Positions 1 through 12,141 are shown, counted from the first letter of the stretch. The stretch is 64,000 nt of DNA from Malania oleifera (GCF_029873635.1 NC_080418.1:14425562-14489561); one strand, 5' to 3'. Notes: generated by a model not told the origin, from the sequence alone. Numbers and translations are program-made.

Positions 1-1288
1 TTCCATTTAAATACTCTTTTGTTCTTCCTTTTGCCCTGTTGGGCGCTGCCCCTAGCCAACTCTCACTCTCTCCTCTCCTCTCTTTCTTCTTCTTCTTCTT
101 CTTCTTCTTCTTCTTCCCTGTTATGTTCTTTCTCTTGTCTTGTTTCTCTTCCTGTCCTTCCTTCCATTCTCTCTCTCTTTCTCTTTTCTCTATTCTCTGC
201 TTTCCATTCCCTTTTTTCTCTCCCCTCTCGGTATTCCTCTCCTCATTTTTCTCTACGAGTCCTCTCACTCAAGCTCTCCCAATCCCTCTGCTCTCTCTCC
301 CGCAAGATCTATCTCCGCGCCACATCATCAGCACAGCAGGAGTCCACTACCAGCAGCTACATAATTCGGCCATCACACCAGCAGCACCTGCAGACTCGAG
401 AACCCATTACAGCAAGCCAGCACAACCCCTGTTCCAGCCACAAGCCTCTACCCCAAGAACTAGCTACTGCAATTCTCGACTGCTCCAAAATTTCTCTACT
501 AGTATACAACACCCGAGACCTCCACAAACACAGCAGCGTTGTTGCCATGCCAGACAACACCCGAGAGGTCCATTGCAGCTGCTGCTCCTCCAAGCATTCT
601 CCAACTCCCATGGCTTTGTTTCTATCTCTCTCTCTCTTTCTCTCTCTTCCTTCCTTTTCTCTTTATTTACTCTTATTTTTAATTAGTTATTGTTAAATTT
701 TAGTAAAATTTCTATTCATGTTTTGAAGTTTTGAATCCTTGTTAGATGATTAGTATTAAATTATATTTATCTTCTTTCTCTTCTCAATTGATATTAGCAT
801 TAGATTTTTTTTTTATTTTTTTATTTTTTTATTTGTTCCAGTTATTGTTTAGTTGTTAGAGTTTTAATTTCTGTTCTAATTATTGATTGCGTAAAAAATA
901 GGTTGGTTCTTGAGTAAAAAGTTCATCTTTAGGTTTTCCTTGTTTGCATGTTTTAATTCTGGGTTCAAAGTTGTCATCTTTACTTAGCGTGTGTTTCAGT
1001 ATTTTCTTAAGTAGACTAAGGTTTCTATCCTTACTATTTAATTCCATGCATGCTAGGTTTAGGGTTTTAATTTGTTTGTTTGTTTAATTTATTGAAAGAA
1101 ATCTCAACAATCTTGAAAACCCCGAATCTGAACTGAGTTCAGTACATTTTTTTTCGATTGGAAAAACGTAAAATCTGAGATTAAAATGCATTCCCTAAGG
1201 AGACGATCTAACCCTTGGGCTGAATATTACACGACGTAATTCCTATATTTGGGATAACTTTCGAGTCGCTCATTTTTCGAGTGAGTCA
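1..1288 (+). repeat. 5' LTR of Athila-like element (left part outside window)
   Basis: Aligns along its length with 5218-6483, sharing the ATTTAAATACTC start region, the TTC microsatellite (longer here), the CT-rich tract and the terminal GAGTGAGTCA. The LTR promoter is probably the ATTTAAATA box near the window start, followed by a pyrimidine-rich leader. Confidence 0.85.
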
Positions 1289-1294
1289 AGTTTT

Positions 1295-1312
1295 TGGCGC
1301 CGTTGCCGGAGA
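1295..1312 (+). other. Primer-binding site, tRNA-Asp type
   Basis: TGGCGCCGTTGCCGG starts 6 bases after the LTR end. It is complementary to the 3' end of plant tRNA-Asp (...CCGGCAACGGCGCCA), the primer commonly used by Athila-group elements. Confidence 0.85.
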
Positions 1313-1420
1313 ATGTCGGTCTTAGTCTCAAATTTTCATTTTTCCCATCATTTTTGTTAGTTTTATGAAAAAGAAAAAAAAATAGAAAATAAAAATAGAA
1401 AAAATTTTGAGTTTTGAAAA

Positions 1421-2200
1421 ATGGCTACACTTGTACCGCGCACGATAATGGACTTTTTGCAGCTTGAATATACCACTGCATCCTTTTCCACTATTTTTCC
1501 TTATGACGAGCTTAATTTCATGATGCAGCGCGGGAGGACGTCATTGCTACTCGAGTTCTACGGGACGGAATCTGAGTGCCCCTATCAGCACTTAGTAGAG
1601 TTTGAGTACACTTGCAACATGTTTTTCTCTTATGCTAAAACTGATGAATCTAGTAGACTGAATTTATTTCTTGCTACTTTGCAAGATAGGGCACAGATCT
1701 GGTTTCATTCCTTGAGATCTCACTCTATCACTAATTGGTTTGATATGGAGCGTGAATTTCTGCATGCGTTTTGTCCCTCACAAAGAACTCAATTTTTGTA
1801 GGAATAGATTCTTAATTTTGTGCAGTAGGATGACGAGACATCTCAGGCTTGCTGGGAGCGATTCAAGGATCTGCTAAGTTCTTGTCCACATCACGGGTTT
1901 GAATCATGGAGGTTAGTTGATTGTTTTTATACTACTCTTACCCATGATTACAGGAACTTTGTCCAGACCATGTCTATTGAAGAGCTCGTCAGCGAGGATC
2001 CAGATCAGGTATTATCATTTTTTGATTACTTAGCTGACAATGTCCTACAGTGGAGCACACGATACACTCAGGCACCCATGACTGCACACCCTATCAGCAC
2101 AATTAGTGGTGGAGATGCATACGAGCCACCAAACCGCCCCAACAACCCTCCGCCTCAATATCAGCCACAACAGATCCCTTCGAGTTGTACGCCGTAAGAC
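1421..2200 (+). pseudogene. Athila-like gag region (decayed)
   Basis: The first 126 codons read as a retrotransposon gag (capsid) N-terminal half. They include the 'YQHLVEFEYTCNMF' and 'RAQIWFHSLRSHSITNW' blocks, which match the usual gag pattern (…HL.EF…, …A..W…L…SI..W….F…F). Gag-like similarity continues to about 2200 and ends in a Pro/Gln-rich stretch. The family normally forms the virus-like particle that packages element RNA. The region is a fossil. Confidence 0.65.
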
Positions 2201-2608
2201 CCTTTCGAGGATAGCATAACACAGATGGCGAACATGCTCCAGCAGTTCATGCAAACTCAAGTCGATCATAATAATGAATTGTGGGACACCATTAATGCGA
2301 TAAGCATGCAGTTGGACATCTTAGAAAATGAAGAATTGCCCGTGGAATCTCAACCTAGTCCTTAAAAGTACTAGCAACCACACCAACAAATACATGATGT
2401 TTCTCTTAAGATAGCAGAGACCGCCACTATTTCGAGACGAGAGAATGAATTTCCCCAATTTGAGATGCTCATAGCCGGGCAACCAGTTGTCCAAGAACCG
2501 GAAGTTACGACTGAAATAGATGAATTCAATGAAAAATCAGAGGAAACGGGGCCAGAAGCGGAGCAGTAAGTTGATGAGGAGACTGATACTTATACGGAGT
2601 ACCAACCT

Positions 2609-3004
2609 GTGGTACCTTATACTATGAGCTCAGAAACCATGGAACCATCACCCCCGCCTAAATCAGATGTTAAGGAGCCTAATATGAAGGCAGACTTTTA
2701 CAGTGGTGAGATAATATGTGCGCCCGATAAAGAGGATGACCAGTTTAGTGAGAACCTCATTTTCAAGGAACGAGGTAAAACTTTTAATGTTAATGCTTCT
2801 GAAGAACTACAGGTAATTGTTCCAATAATTTCCCATCACACGTTAGTTCGTAAAGAAGCAAATTTCTTAGACATGATGTTGAATAAAGACCCTTTCTTGT
2901 CAACACACGAGGGTCGACCTGCACACATATTGTTTGGTATTTTAATGTGTATTGATTTATTCGAGGTTGATTTTCGTGCAGGTATGAAGACTGATCGATT
3001 GTGA
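2609..3004 (+). other. Unrecognised 131-codon open stretch inside Athila-like element
   Basis: An acidic, Pro-rich stretch (MVPYTMSSETMEPSPPP…) of 131 codons. It lies between the gag region and the non-coding 3' part of the element. I recognise no domain; it is probably a leftover of the element's own downstream coding region and not a host gene. Confidence 0.3.
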
Positions 3005-4763
3005 CGGCTTAAATTTGGAGAACCGTCAATTCAATTTATAGACCTGCGGCCACCAGACGAAATTCCTCCTAAGCCTCCGCCAAATAATTGTGATGTTTTT
3101 CTTTGCCTTATTTTCCTTTTATTTTATCTCATTTTATTTTTAGATAGTTTTCAAGTCTATTTTCTTGTAATTCAGTATTTCTTTTCCATTAACCTGTCAC
3201 TCAGGTACACTTTACTTTTCCCGTGAGCAGTATTTTCTATTTCCCCTATGCTTTCACATTGAGGACAATGTTTCACTTTAGTTGGGGGGGATGAGCATTT
3301 GCATGTGACACTGTGCATGTACACGTACTGGGTTTTAAAAACAAAAAAACAAAAAAATAAAAAAAAATCAAAAAGAAAGAGAAAGAAAGGAGGAGCACTG
3401 AGGAATTACATTGCACTATGTCATGCTTAACACTGTGTATACCCTTCACATACTTGCTTATAACTTAAGAATGACACACTTGAGTCAATCATGTCTAGTT
3501 TCTCTTTATATGATCTTATGACTTCACGAAAAACTGATTGGTAGTACACTCGTGTTAATTTGGTTATATAATTTCTAGTATCTACATGCATCTCACGAGG
3601 CTAAATAAACCATTCACGTGATTCATTGCACTTAGGGTTTCCTGTGAGCACTGAGAGAACACTCGTGGAGACTATGACACCTTGTGAGATATCCTTGAGC
3701 TATTTATCGTCCTTTTGAGCATTAATATCAAATCAGAGTTCGTGGAACTCAATGCTCTTTTTCTAGATGATTCCTTTGTACACTAGTCTTTGTTTTTTAT
3801 TTTCTAGCTTAGAGGTGACACTTAGTGGGGAGATAGAAACCTAGGTCTTGTAGCCTACTCAAAATGTGAAGGCTGAGCCACCCCTAGAGATAGACTTAAT
3901 TCATGAACTCCTATTCGAGCTCAATTCCCATTAATGGTATGAAGATTACAAATGAAGTGTTATGATTGTCCTAATTGATCAAGAAAAGACAGAAAATGAA
4001 GAATGAATAAAATAAAGAATAAGCAATACACATGCGCATGAAATGAAATGTCAATGCTAGTCCAAATACATATTACAAGGACACGACACATATTTTCCAC
4101 GTATGAAGATTCTTCAACCGATTAATGCCTCATATGTATTCACGACAAGTTTATGAGTAAGTTGATCTAGGGTGGTTTTGGTTGGATATGGCGAGTATGT
4201 GAAAAGATGCTAAGGTGAAGGACCCGACACCTCATAGATAGGTTAGATCCTTTCCATACTAGTCCACTCCATATACTTAGCGTTTGTTCCTTCTAATATG
4301 TGGGATGTTTGATTGCGACACTCCTCCTCACATATGATGAGTGAACCCATTTTGTTTGAGTGTTCTTGAGCGTATATTAGTTAGGCTGAGTCAAAGCGAC
4401 CGTTCTGTAGGTGTCCACTGGCACCCTAGGTGTATTGAGTCATACACATCACACACACTTCGAGAGTTTACCTGTTTATACTCGAACTTATATGATTGCA
4501 TTAACTCTGAATGTGCCACTAATTAACTTCATGTGAGTATACTGCTCTCAAATCACATATAAACGATGAAACTTGCATGAGTGACGTTCTTTGGAGTCTT
4601 GTGCATTGAATATGAACGAGCTTGTGTGAAATTCAGTTATGATCTTGTATGTGAAGTGGTATAGTTATGTCGCATGTGCGTTGATTTCATGATCACCGGA
4701 ATATGTAGTTGTAGACACCACCCTAAGATTCATTCACGTCATTTGCTAGAGACTAGCAAAACG
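3005..4763 (+). other. Non-coding 3' internal region of Athila-like element
   Basis: There is no convincing reading frame. A polypurine-like tract (TTTAGTTGGGGGGG, 3277-3290) follows the words 'cattgaggacaatg', a sequence often seen near the 3' end of plant gypsy internal regions. An A-rich run follows at 3340-3390. A second purine tract at the LTR edge (4764-4775) is the one used here. Confidence 0.5.
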
Positions 4764-4775
4764 TTAGTTGGGGGG
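4764..4775 (+). other. Polypurine tract of Athila-like element
   Basis: TTAGTTGGGGGG directly precedes the TGTGATTACG start of the right LTR, the position expected for plus-strand priming. Confidence 0.75.
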
Positions 4776-6483
4776 TGTGATTACGCGTGAAAACTGCGTA
4801 ATTGAGCATTTTAACCCGGTATTTATGGCTTATATTTTTAATTAAATGTAAAAATTTGTCCAATATTTTAATAAAGTGCCAAAATTATCATTCTTGAGTT
4901 TTATTGCACAATTTATGAATTTTTGGTATTTTTTTGTCGCAGGAAAAATCCCAGGAACCAAAATCGACACCTATTCGTATTTCATGCATAACTTTTTTGT
5001 TCGAGCTTCGATCGAGACGATTAAAATTTACAGAGAAAGAGAAAAGGATTGTCTACAACTTTCATGTTTTGCATTTTGTGAGAAACGAGCTCCAAAAGGG
5101 TTAGATTTGCAATGAATAGAGAACGAAAAAAATAAAAAAAAAATAATAATAATAATTTGGGTTGGGTCGAGTTGCCGGGTCAAGTTGGTCTCGTGGGTCT
5201 AGGGCAAGACAATTTTTTCCCATTTAAATACTCTCTTGTTCTTCCTTTTGCCCTGTTGAGCGCTGCCTCCAGCCAACTCTCACTCTCTCCTCTCCTCTCT
5301 TTCTTCTTCTTCTTCTTCTTCCTTGTTATGTTCTTTCTCTTGTCTTGTTTCTCTTCCTGTCCTTCCTTCCATTCTCTCTCTCTCTTTCTCTTTTCTCTAT
5401 TCTCTGCTTTCCATTCCCTTTTTTCTCCCCCCTCTCGGTCTTCCTCTCCTTGTTTTTCTCTACAAGTCCTTTCACTTAAGCTCTCCCAATCCCTCTGTTC
5501 TCTCTCCCGCAAGATCCATCTCCGCACCACATCATCAGCACAGTAGGAGTCCACTACCAACAGCTACATCCTTCGGCCATCACATCAGCAGCACCTGCAG
5601 ACCCGAGAACCCATTACAGCAAGCCAGCACAGCCTCTGTTCCAGCCACAAGCCTCTACCCCAAGAACTAGCTGCTACAATTCTCGACTGCTCCAAAATTT
5701 CTCTACCAGCAGACAACACCCGAGACCTCCACAAACACAGCAGCGTTGCTGCCATGCCAGACAACACCTGAGAGGTCCATTGCAGCAGCTGCTCCTTCAA
5801 GCATTCTCCAGCTCCCATGGCTCTATTTCTATCTCTCTCTTTCTCTCTCTTCCTTCCTTTTCTCTTTATTTACTTTTGTTTTTAATTAGTTATTGTTAAA
5901 TTTTAGTAAAATTTCTATTCATGTTTTGAAGTTTTGAATCCTTGTTAGATGATTAGTATTAAATTATATTTATCTTCTTTCTCTTCTCAATTGATATTAG
6001 CATTATATTTTTTTTATTTTTTTATTTGTTCTCGTTATTGTTTAGTTGTTAGAGTTTTAATTTCTGTTCTAATTATTGATTGCGTAAAAAAAATAGGTTG
6101 GTTCTTGAGTAAAAAGTTCATCTTTAGGTTTTCCTTGTTTGCATGTTTTAATTCTGGGTTCAAAGTTGTCATCTTTACTTAGCGCGTGTTTCAGTATTTT
6201 CTTAAGTAGACTAGGGTTTCTATCCTTACTATTTAATTCAATGCATGCTAGGTTTAGGGTTTTAATTCATTTGTTTGTTTAATTTATTGAAAGAAATCTC
6301 AACAATCCTGAAAACCTCGAATCTGAACTGAGTTCAGTACATTTGTTTTCGATTGGAAAAAAGTAAAATCTGAGATTAAAACGCATTCCTTGAGGAGACG
6401 ATTTAACCCCAGGGCTAAATATTACATGACGTAACTCCTATACTTGGGATAGCTTTCGAGTTGCTCATTTTTCGAGTGAGTCA
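4776..6483 (+). repeat. 3' LTR of Athila-like element
   Basis: 1708 bp, starting TGTGATTACG after the purine tract and ending GAGTGAGTCA, the same ending as the 5' LTR at 1288. Serine/leucine-rich open frames inside it are translations of its CT-rich tract and not genes. Sequence right of 6483 belongs to the host element C. Confidence 0.85.
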
Positions 6484-7012
6484 AGTGACAGGTACCTTAT
6501 TATTACTTTCAAGTAAAGCTTTTGTTTTGTTTGATTCGGGTGCAACCCATTCTTTTATATCTGTGAATTTTGTGGGACGGTGTGGGGTTGAGACCCAAGT
6601 CATGAACGAGGTATTATCTGTTACTACGCCATCTGGGAGTGTATCTTTCTGTGGAAAGATGTTGGTAGACTACGCAGTGGTAATTCAGGGGCAGCTGCTA
6701 CCGGCGAATCTTGTGTATACGACATGTCGGGATTTGATGTTATTCTGGGAATGGATTGGTTGTTCTCTAGTTATGCTGTGATCGACTGTCGTAGGAAGGT
6801 AGTAGTTTTCAGACCTCCTGGTGAGCAGGAGTATGAATTTGTAGGATCGTGTGTGTGTCCAGCGCCACAGATTCTGTTGGCACAATAGGCGAGGAGGTTA
6901 CTCTTGGACGAATGTCAGGGGTACCTAGCTTGTATGCAGGAACCGCTACGGGATGAGTTAAGACTCGAGGAAATTCGGGTAGTTAGTGAGTTCCCGGATG
7001 TGTTTCTAGTTC
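6484..7012 (+). pseudogene. Protease region of Tekay-like element C (left piece)
   Basis: A gypsy protease with the aspartic active-site block 'VLFDSGATHSFIS'. It is followed by sequence parallel to the protease of element B at 9306-9894, including the RRL-Q-YLA--- and REFPD/SEFPD neighbourhoods. It is bounded on the left by the Athila-like 3' LTR and on the right by the partial left LTR of element B. I infer it belongs to the same element as the RT-to-LTR piece at 19194-23972, because B lies between them. The remaining left part of C is outside the window. Confidence 0.7.
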
Positions 7013-7821
7013 GGGGGTTGAAATAAACTCCTAGGGCTTGGTACCGATGCTGGCAGTGCAACCCATACATGTGTAAAATCAGTATGGGTATATTAGATGG
7101 TCTTCCTGCGAGGAGTTAGTAAGCTGTTGGTAAAAATAAAGCAAGGGACGGTCGGATCATAAAAGATGCTCAACTTTTGTCTGCACGAACAGGACATTGT
7201 CAGAGGCAATCAGTGCACAACCCGTGCCACAAGGTAAAATAGGCAAACTGTCATACCAAGCTGGAGTTGTTCTAATAATCATATGCATGATTTAAATACT
7301 TGATGTGTAGATATATGCTATATGTTACAGTATTATAAACAAATATTTCAAATGTATGAGTTTGTATGAAAACGTGCATCTATGCAGTCACACACTGTTG
7401 TAACTCTTTCTTCCTTACTGAGAGGTGTCTCACCCTATCATACAACCTTTGTTTTCAGGTCCATCAGTACGTCGGTCCTAGTAGCAAAAGGGACTGGGAG
7501 ATTATTTTTGGTTAGCTTACGTAAGTATTTGAATCTTGTATTAAGCCTAGATGAAAGTCCTTATTAGAGGGTTGTAATAATGAGATTTATTCAATGTTTG
7601 GTTTTATGTAAATTTGTGGATGTATTAGTAAACTTTGGTATAAGGCTAGTAGAAATCCCAATGGATGTTTATGTTTTTCCGCGACATTTACATCATGATT
7701 ATGTATGATTTATACCTGTATGTCCCTGTTTAGGGCGAGTTGTTTATGTATCTAGAACAGGTACAGGTATTTAGTATATGTGAGTGACACCTGGGTCCGT
7801 ATAAAGGGTCGGGTCGTTACA
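7013..7821 (+). repeat. Partial 5' LTR of element B
   Basis: Matches 18392-19193 nearly base for base, including the block CTGAGAGGTGTCTCACCC and the end GGGTCGTTACA. Only the 3' part of the LTR is present (809 of about 2010 bp). Confidence 0.8.
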
Positions 7822-7823
7822 GT

Positions 7824-7837
7824 TGGTATTAGAGCCC
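7824..7837 (+). other. Primer-binding site of element B, initiator-Met type
   Basis: TGGTATTAGAGCCC lies 2 bases after the LTR end. It matches the usual TGGTATCAGAGC complement of plant initiator tRNA-Met with one difference. Confidence 0.75.
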
Positions 7838-8228
7838 GTAGCCAATCGGAAGTATGATTTGATTCATGCTGCCTGGTTAGGGATATGTGCTAAACTAAGA
7901 AGTTACTAGTTGTGATAGTCTAGAATATACCAGAGTATAGGACAAGGATAAGACCTTGGATTTTGCTTTGTATATTTGGAGACGAAAATTCATTGATAGA
8001 CTTTTGTGTTTTTCTGGATCAGTCGAAAGGTTTAGAAAATCACGGCAATCCATTGACGATTTTGTTTCCTAGTAGAAGGGTAAAATTCGAGTTAGAATGA
8101 AGATGTCAAATTTACGGAGTATGTCAATGTTAAGAATGTGAACTTGGAAAATTAACCTTATATTGTGATAGTAGTAGCTGAGGGGTAGGTTATTACTTTT
8201 CTAATAGGTTCTCGAAAATGTTTTCAGG

Positions 8229-8991
8229 ATGGAATCCAGGGATATCACTGCCAATGTGGGTGGCAGTAGTAGTGAGGGTGCCGGTCCCGAGGCTGGTAAC
8301 AACTCTACTAGTGTGTTACGTGACTTCACACAGCAGCTTATGGCTGAGGTGGTGCATTCGAATAAGGGGGAGGATCATCCTACGACTGAGTTGGGTTGCT
8401 CCATTGAGCAGTTCACTAGACTGAAGCCCTCTGCTTTTGTTGGAAATACAGATCCAGTTCATCCTGAGAATTGGATCCAGGAGATTGAGAAGATCCTAGA
8501 TGTGTTGAATTGCATTGAAAGGTAGAAAGTCACCTTCGCCACATTCAAGTTGGCAGGGGAGGCTGAGAGATGGTGGGTGTCTGTAAAGCAGATGGAAGAG
8601 CACCAACTGATACCAATAGCTTTGACATGGGCCTGATTCAAAGAGCTCTTCTTTGAACGTTATTTTCCGGCCACAATTAGAAACGCGAAAAATGGAGGAA
8701 TTCATGAATTTGACGTCGGGATCATTAATAGTGCAGCAGTACGCTGCCAAATTCCAGGAGCTATCTCGATTTGCTCCATTTGTGATTCCTGATGAAGCGA
8801 AGAAGGCTTGGAAGTTTCAAAGGGGTCTGAGAAGCGAGATTCGTAAGCAGACAATGATCTTGCAGCTGCAGGACTTTGCTACGTTGGTTGATAAAGCCAC
8901 GGTAGCAGAGGAGTGTTTACTAGAGGATGCAGAGGTTCAAGTTATGAAGAAAAGGCCAGCACCTCCTAATTATTCGTCTAGGGCAGGATAG
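8229..8991 (+). pseudogene. gag region of element B
   Basis: Reads as a chromovirus gag. The 'FTRLKPSAFVGNTDPVHPENW' neighbourhood (capsid N-terminal) is followed by the capsid block around 8650-8930 with FPATIRNAK-, QQYAAKFQELSRFAP- and RGLRSEIRKQ-like words, all typical of Tekay-group gag. A zinc-knuckle-like stretch follows near 9045-9150. The family product forms the particle shell. Decayed. Confidence 0.75.
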
Positions 8992-9239
8992 GGTAAGTGG
9001 AAGAAGAACACTAGTGGTGGTATGTCTCAGAATGCCGCATAAGTTCCACGTTGCTCTTTATGTGGCAAGAAACACCAGGGGTAGTGTTGGTTGTCTATAG
9101 GAGCTTGTATGCAGTGTGGTAGATAAGGACATCAGATGAGAGATTTTCAAATGTAGAAGAATAATGGGGTCTCGCAGCAGCAATACCGAGGGAATGCTCT
9201 GACACAACGTGGCGGTCAGCAGGGGGTACTGCCCAGGCT

Positions 9240-9894
9240 AGGGTATATTTTTTTACTCCTGGTGACGCTGAGAACGCTGGTGACGTAGTCACAGGTATCA
9301 TTTACATGCTTCCTCATAAAGTTGTAGTATTATTTGATTTCGAGGCAACACACTCTTTTATTTCCCGAGGCTTTGTTAAATTGTGTGGATTAGAAATACA
9401 ATTGTTAGATGATGAACTAGCGGTGGCTACATCGTATGGATCTATGGTCGGGTGTAGCAAGGTAGTTTGGGACTTCCCGATTGAAATACAGGGGAGGATA
9501 CTACTAGTTAATTTTGTGGTATACAACATGTATGCCTTTGATATCATCTTAGGGATGGACTGGTTGTTTGTCAGTTATGCCAATATTGATTGCTGCAAGA
9601 GGGAGGTGTTGTTTAGACCGCCAGGAAAGCGGGAATTTCAGTTCCTTGGATCGTGTGTGCATTCTACACCACGTATCCTTTCGGCTATGCAAGCTAGAAG
9701 GCTACTCCTCAAAGGGTGTCAAGGATATCTAGCATTTGTAAAAGACACGCCAGCGGAAGAACAGGAATTGGAAATGATTGCTGTAGTGCGCGAGTTCCCT
9801 GACATGTTTCTAGAGGACATACTAGGATTACCTCCGAATCGTGAGTTAGAATTTGCCATAGAATTAGCTCCAGATACGGCGCCGATATTGAAAG
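9240..9894 (+). pseudogene. Protease region of element B
   Basis: Aspartic protease block 'VVLFDFEATHSFIS', followed by the 'NMYAFDIILGMDWL' block and the linker 'REFPDMFLEDILGLPPNREL' that normally leads into reverse transcriptase. The linker is interrupted at 9894 by the solo LTR 9895-12136 and resumes at 12142. Decayed. Confidence 0.75.
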
Positions 9895-10782
9895 TGTAGT
9901 GACCTCAATTTCTTAATAAGAATTATAACATAATAAATGGAGAAGTCAACCCGAACTTGTGGGTAACGAGGACACCTGTCAATCATAGCGGAAACCTAAG
10001 CAGCAGTAAAATAAAATCTCAATCATTCAACCATGAAACATAATACCAAAGTTATTTACATTCCCAAAATACTGTATTTATTTACAATTTTCCAAAAAGT
10101 CAAAATAACACTAGGATCGTACAACAAAAATCTCCTGATCCTAGTTCAACGTTTACCCTTTTAGTAGGGAAGCTAAACCCATTTAACGGCAGCCCTAACC
10201 CACTGGTCCCTCTGGGTTTCCTGAAAATCATTTAACATTCAGGAGTGAGACAATTCTCAGTAAGGGAAAATAAACTAAATACAGTTATGTGATAATATGA
10301 ATATATAAGGCACTTATACGTATACATTACATTTCATAACTCTGTAAACATTCATCATATCATACTGGATAATCATTTAATTTCATATTTGTTAATAAAT
10401 CATAACATACATAAAACATTTGTTATAACTGTAATACTGAAAATATACTCAGGATGAATAGCTAGCTGGTGTCATGTATTACCCCCCATGACGGGTTGTG
10501 CAGCCCGAAGGCGGGACTCAACAATGGCTGGCCAACCATTGCTGAGTCAAATATGTCTGTAAGTATGATGGGTCTGCCATACCCTGGTCCAAACTGCCAA
10601 GTGGACGTCCACACTCTACTGAAAGTCATATCGACTATCCATCTCCCACCCCCTCGTGGGGTGGTTAGCACTAATCTGATCATAAACATCTGATCTATAA
10701 GCTATGGTACCAAGCCCCTGAACTGAACTAAACTAACATCCGGGTTCTAATAACATATAATGCATGATCATATATAACATTG

Positions 10783-10972
10783 TTATGGCCTTGCGCCGAA
10801 CATATAGTAATTACGGCCTCGTGCCAAACATAACATAATTACGGCCTCGTGCCGACATAACATCATTACGGCCTCGTGCCGAACATAACATAATTACGAC
10901 CTCATGCCAACATAACATAATTAAGGCCTCGTGCCGACATAACATAATTACGTGACCTTGCGCCAGAATCAT
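10783..10972 (-). repeat. Minisatellite in solo LTR, about seven 27-29 bp units
   Basis: Units contain GGCCTCGTGCCG followed by AACATAACATAATTAC. A diverged parallel array occurs at 57511-57655 in the sister LTR. Confidence 0.8.
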
Positions 10973-11656
10973 TTCAGGTATATACATTCTAAAAATAAAT
11001 CAATTATCATGTATTCGTCAAAATTATCATAACATAACATATCTTTTTATAATACCTGAAAACGTACTTTGCTCATAAGATCTTTCATATCATAATACTT
11101 TCACGTAAAATAATATTCATGTCACACGTGCGCTGTATAAAATCATACTTCTTATTGTTCTAAAATCATAATTCTCTGGCATCTCATATATATACATATA
11201 CATTTCAACATAACAGTAGTATTTCCCAAACATACATTTCATCCATATTATACAAATATAACATATGTTTTTCTAAAAATAAATTTACTTATAAATAATA
11301 ATAATTTGCATGGAAAGTAACTTCTTTAGTTTATTCTCTTACCTAGCTACTAAGAAAGCCCCTAAAATATCTTAGCCTGACCCCTGTAAGATTTCCTGAT
11401 CAATACCCTGAAACTTAAAACTCCCAGTATTAAACTTCAGTATTTTCACATGTACATAATTTCCTATAACTATCGCAAGACCAAATTTGGCTTAGAAAGT
11501 CTTACCTCAACTCAAGGATGATTTCTAACTTCGTTTCCCAAACGATCCGCTCGGGCAAACTTGTAGAGAACTTCGCCAGGGGTGTCGTGGTAGCCTCAAA
11601 TCTTCGATCTGGCGACTGGCATGGCCAAAATCGAAGAGAGAAGTGAGAGAGAGACG

Positions 11657-11695
<39 letters not shown>

Positions 11696-11744
11696 TGTTA
11701 AAAGTGAATAAAAATCAGATTTTTAGCTATTTATAGGGCCAGAT

Positions 11745-12060
11745 TCGTCAACGAGACATGTCACCTCGTCGACGAGTCCTTTATTAAATTCATCGACGAG
11801 ACCCTGTATTCATCAACAAAATTCAGATCAGCCAAAAACCTCACTCGGTATTTTCTCGGCGACGAATCCCTGTATTCATCGATAAATTTTCTTCTACACT
11901 TGTAAAAACCTCGCTCGATATTTTCTTGGCAACGAATCCCTGTATTCGTCGATAAATTTTCTTCTACACTCGTCGACGAACCCCTGTATTCGTCGACGAA
12001 TCCAGGAAATCTCTTAAAATTTTTTTTTTATCCCCTAAATGCAATGTCATTGACGAAGTC
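11745..12060 (-). promoter_or_regulatory. Palindrome array in U3 of solo LTR
   Basis: About ten copies of words close to TTCGTCGACGAA, some within a duplicated segment of about 90 bp (11838-11970). Read on the minus strand the array precedes a TATA box (TATAAATA, near 11736) and a CT-rich leader (GA run 11660-11692 on plus). Confidence 0.65.
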
Positions 12061-12141
12061 TACGATCTCCTTCTGTTTTTGTTTCTATTTCTCTCCCTCT
12101 TAATATTCAAAGTCCATTTTTATTTGGGTTGTCATAGAAAG

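Larger units (their letters stand above)
1..6483 (+). mobile_element. Athila-like LTR retrotransposon, gag but no recognisable pol
   Basis: Two long direct repeats flank about 3.5 kb of internal sequence. The right repeat is 1708 bp; the left one is cut by the window start and lacks roughly its first 440 bp. A primer-binding site matching tRNA-Asp follows the left LTR and a G-rich polypurine tract precedes the right one. The internal region has a gag-like reading frame near its left end but no recognisable protease, reverse transcriptase or integrase, so it looks like a large non-autonomous derivative related to Athila. By eye the LTRs differ by a few percent, so insertion is fairly recent but not brand new. 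It lies inside Tekay-like element C, whose protease region resumes at 6484. The element is decayed. Confidence 0.8.
9895..12136 (-). mobile_element. Gypsy solo LTR inserted in element B (target duplication GAAAG)
   Basis: 2242 bp, flanked by GAAAG at 9890-9894 and 12137-12141. Read on the minus strand it is the same family as the plus-strand solo LTR at 56456-58577. Both have terminal words near TGACRACCC/TGTAACGACTC and GAGG-ACGTTACA, the GGCCTCGTGCCG repeats, the palindrome array, a TATA box and a CT-rich leader. No internal region is present, so it is a solo LTR left by LTR-LTR recombination. Confidence 0.9.

Noticed and set aside
357-611. Minus-strand frame, repeated at 5585-5818
   Set aside because: Same LTR segment in both copies; low-complexity origin and no domain.
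19-696. Open frames of 215-225 codons rich in Ser/Leu/Phe, repeated around 5157-5670
   Set aside because: They are translations of the CT- and TTC-rich LTR leader and occur in two frames at once.
8218-8424. Frame overlapping the start of the element B gag region
   Set aside because: Shadow of gag in another frame; only the 8229 frame has gag wording.
10783-10972. Regularly spaced short repeats resembling a CRISPR array
   Set aside because: Plant LTR minisatellite; units and spacers are both repeated and there are no cas genes.
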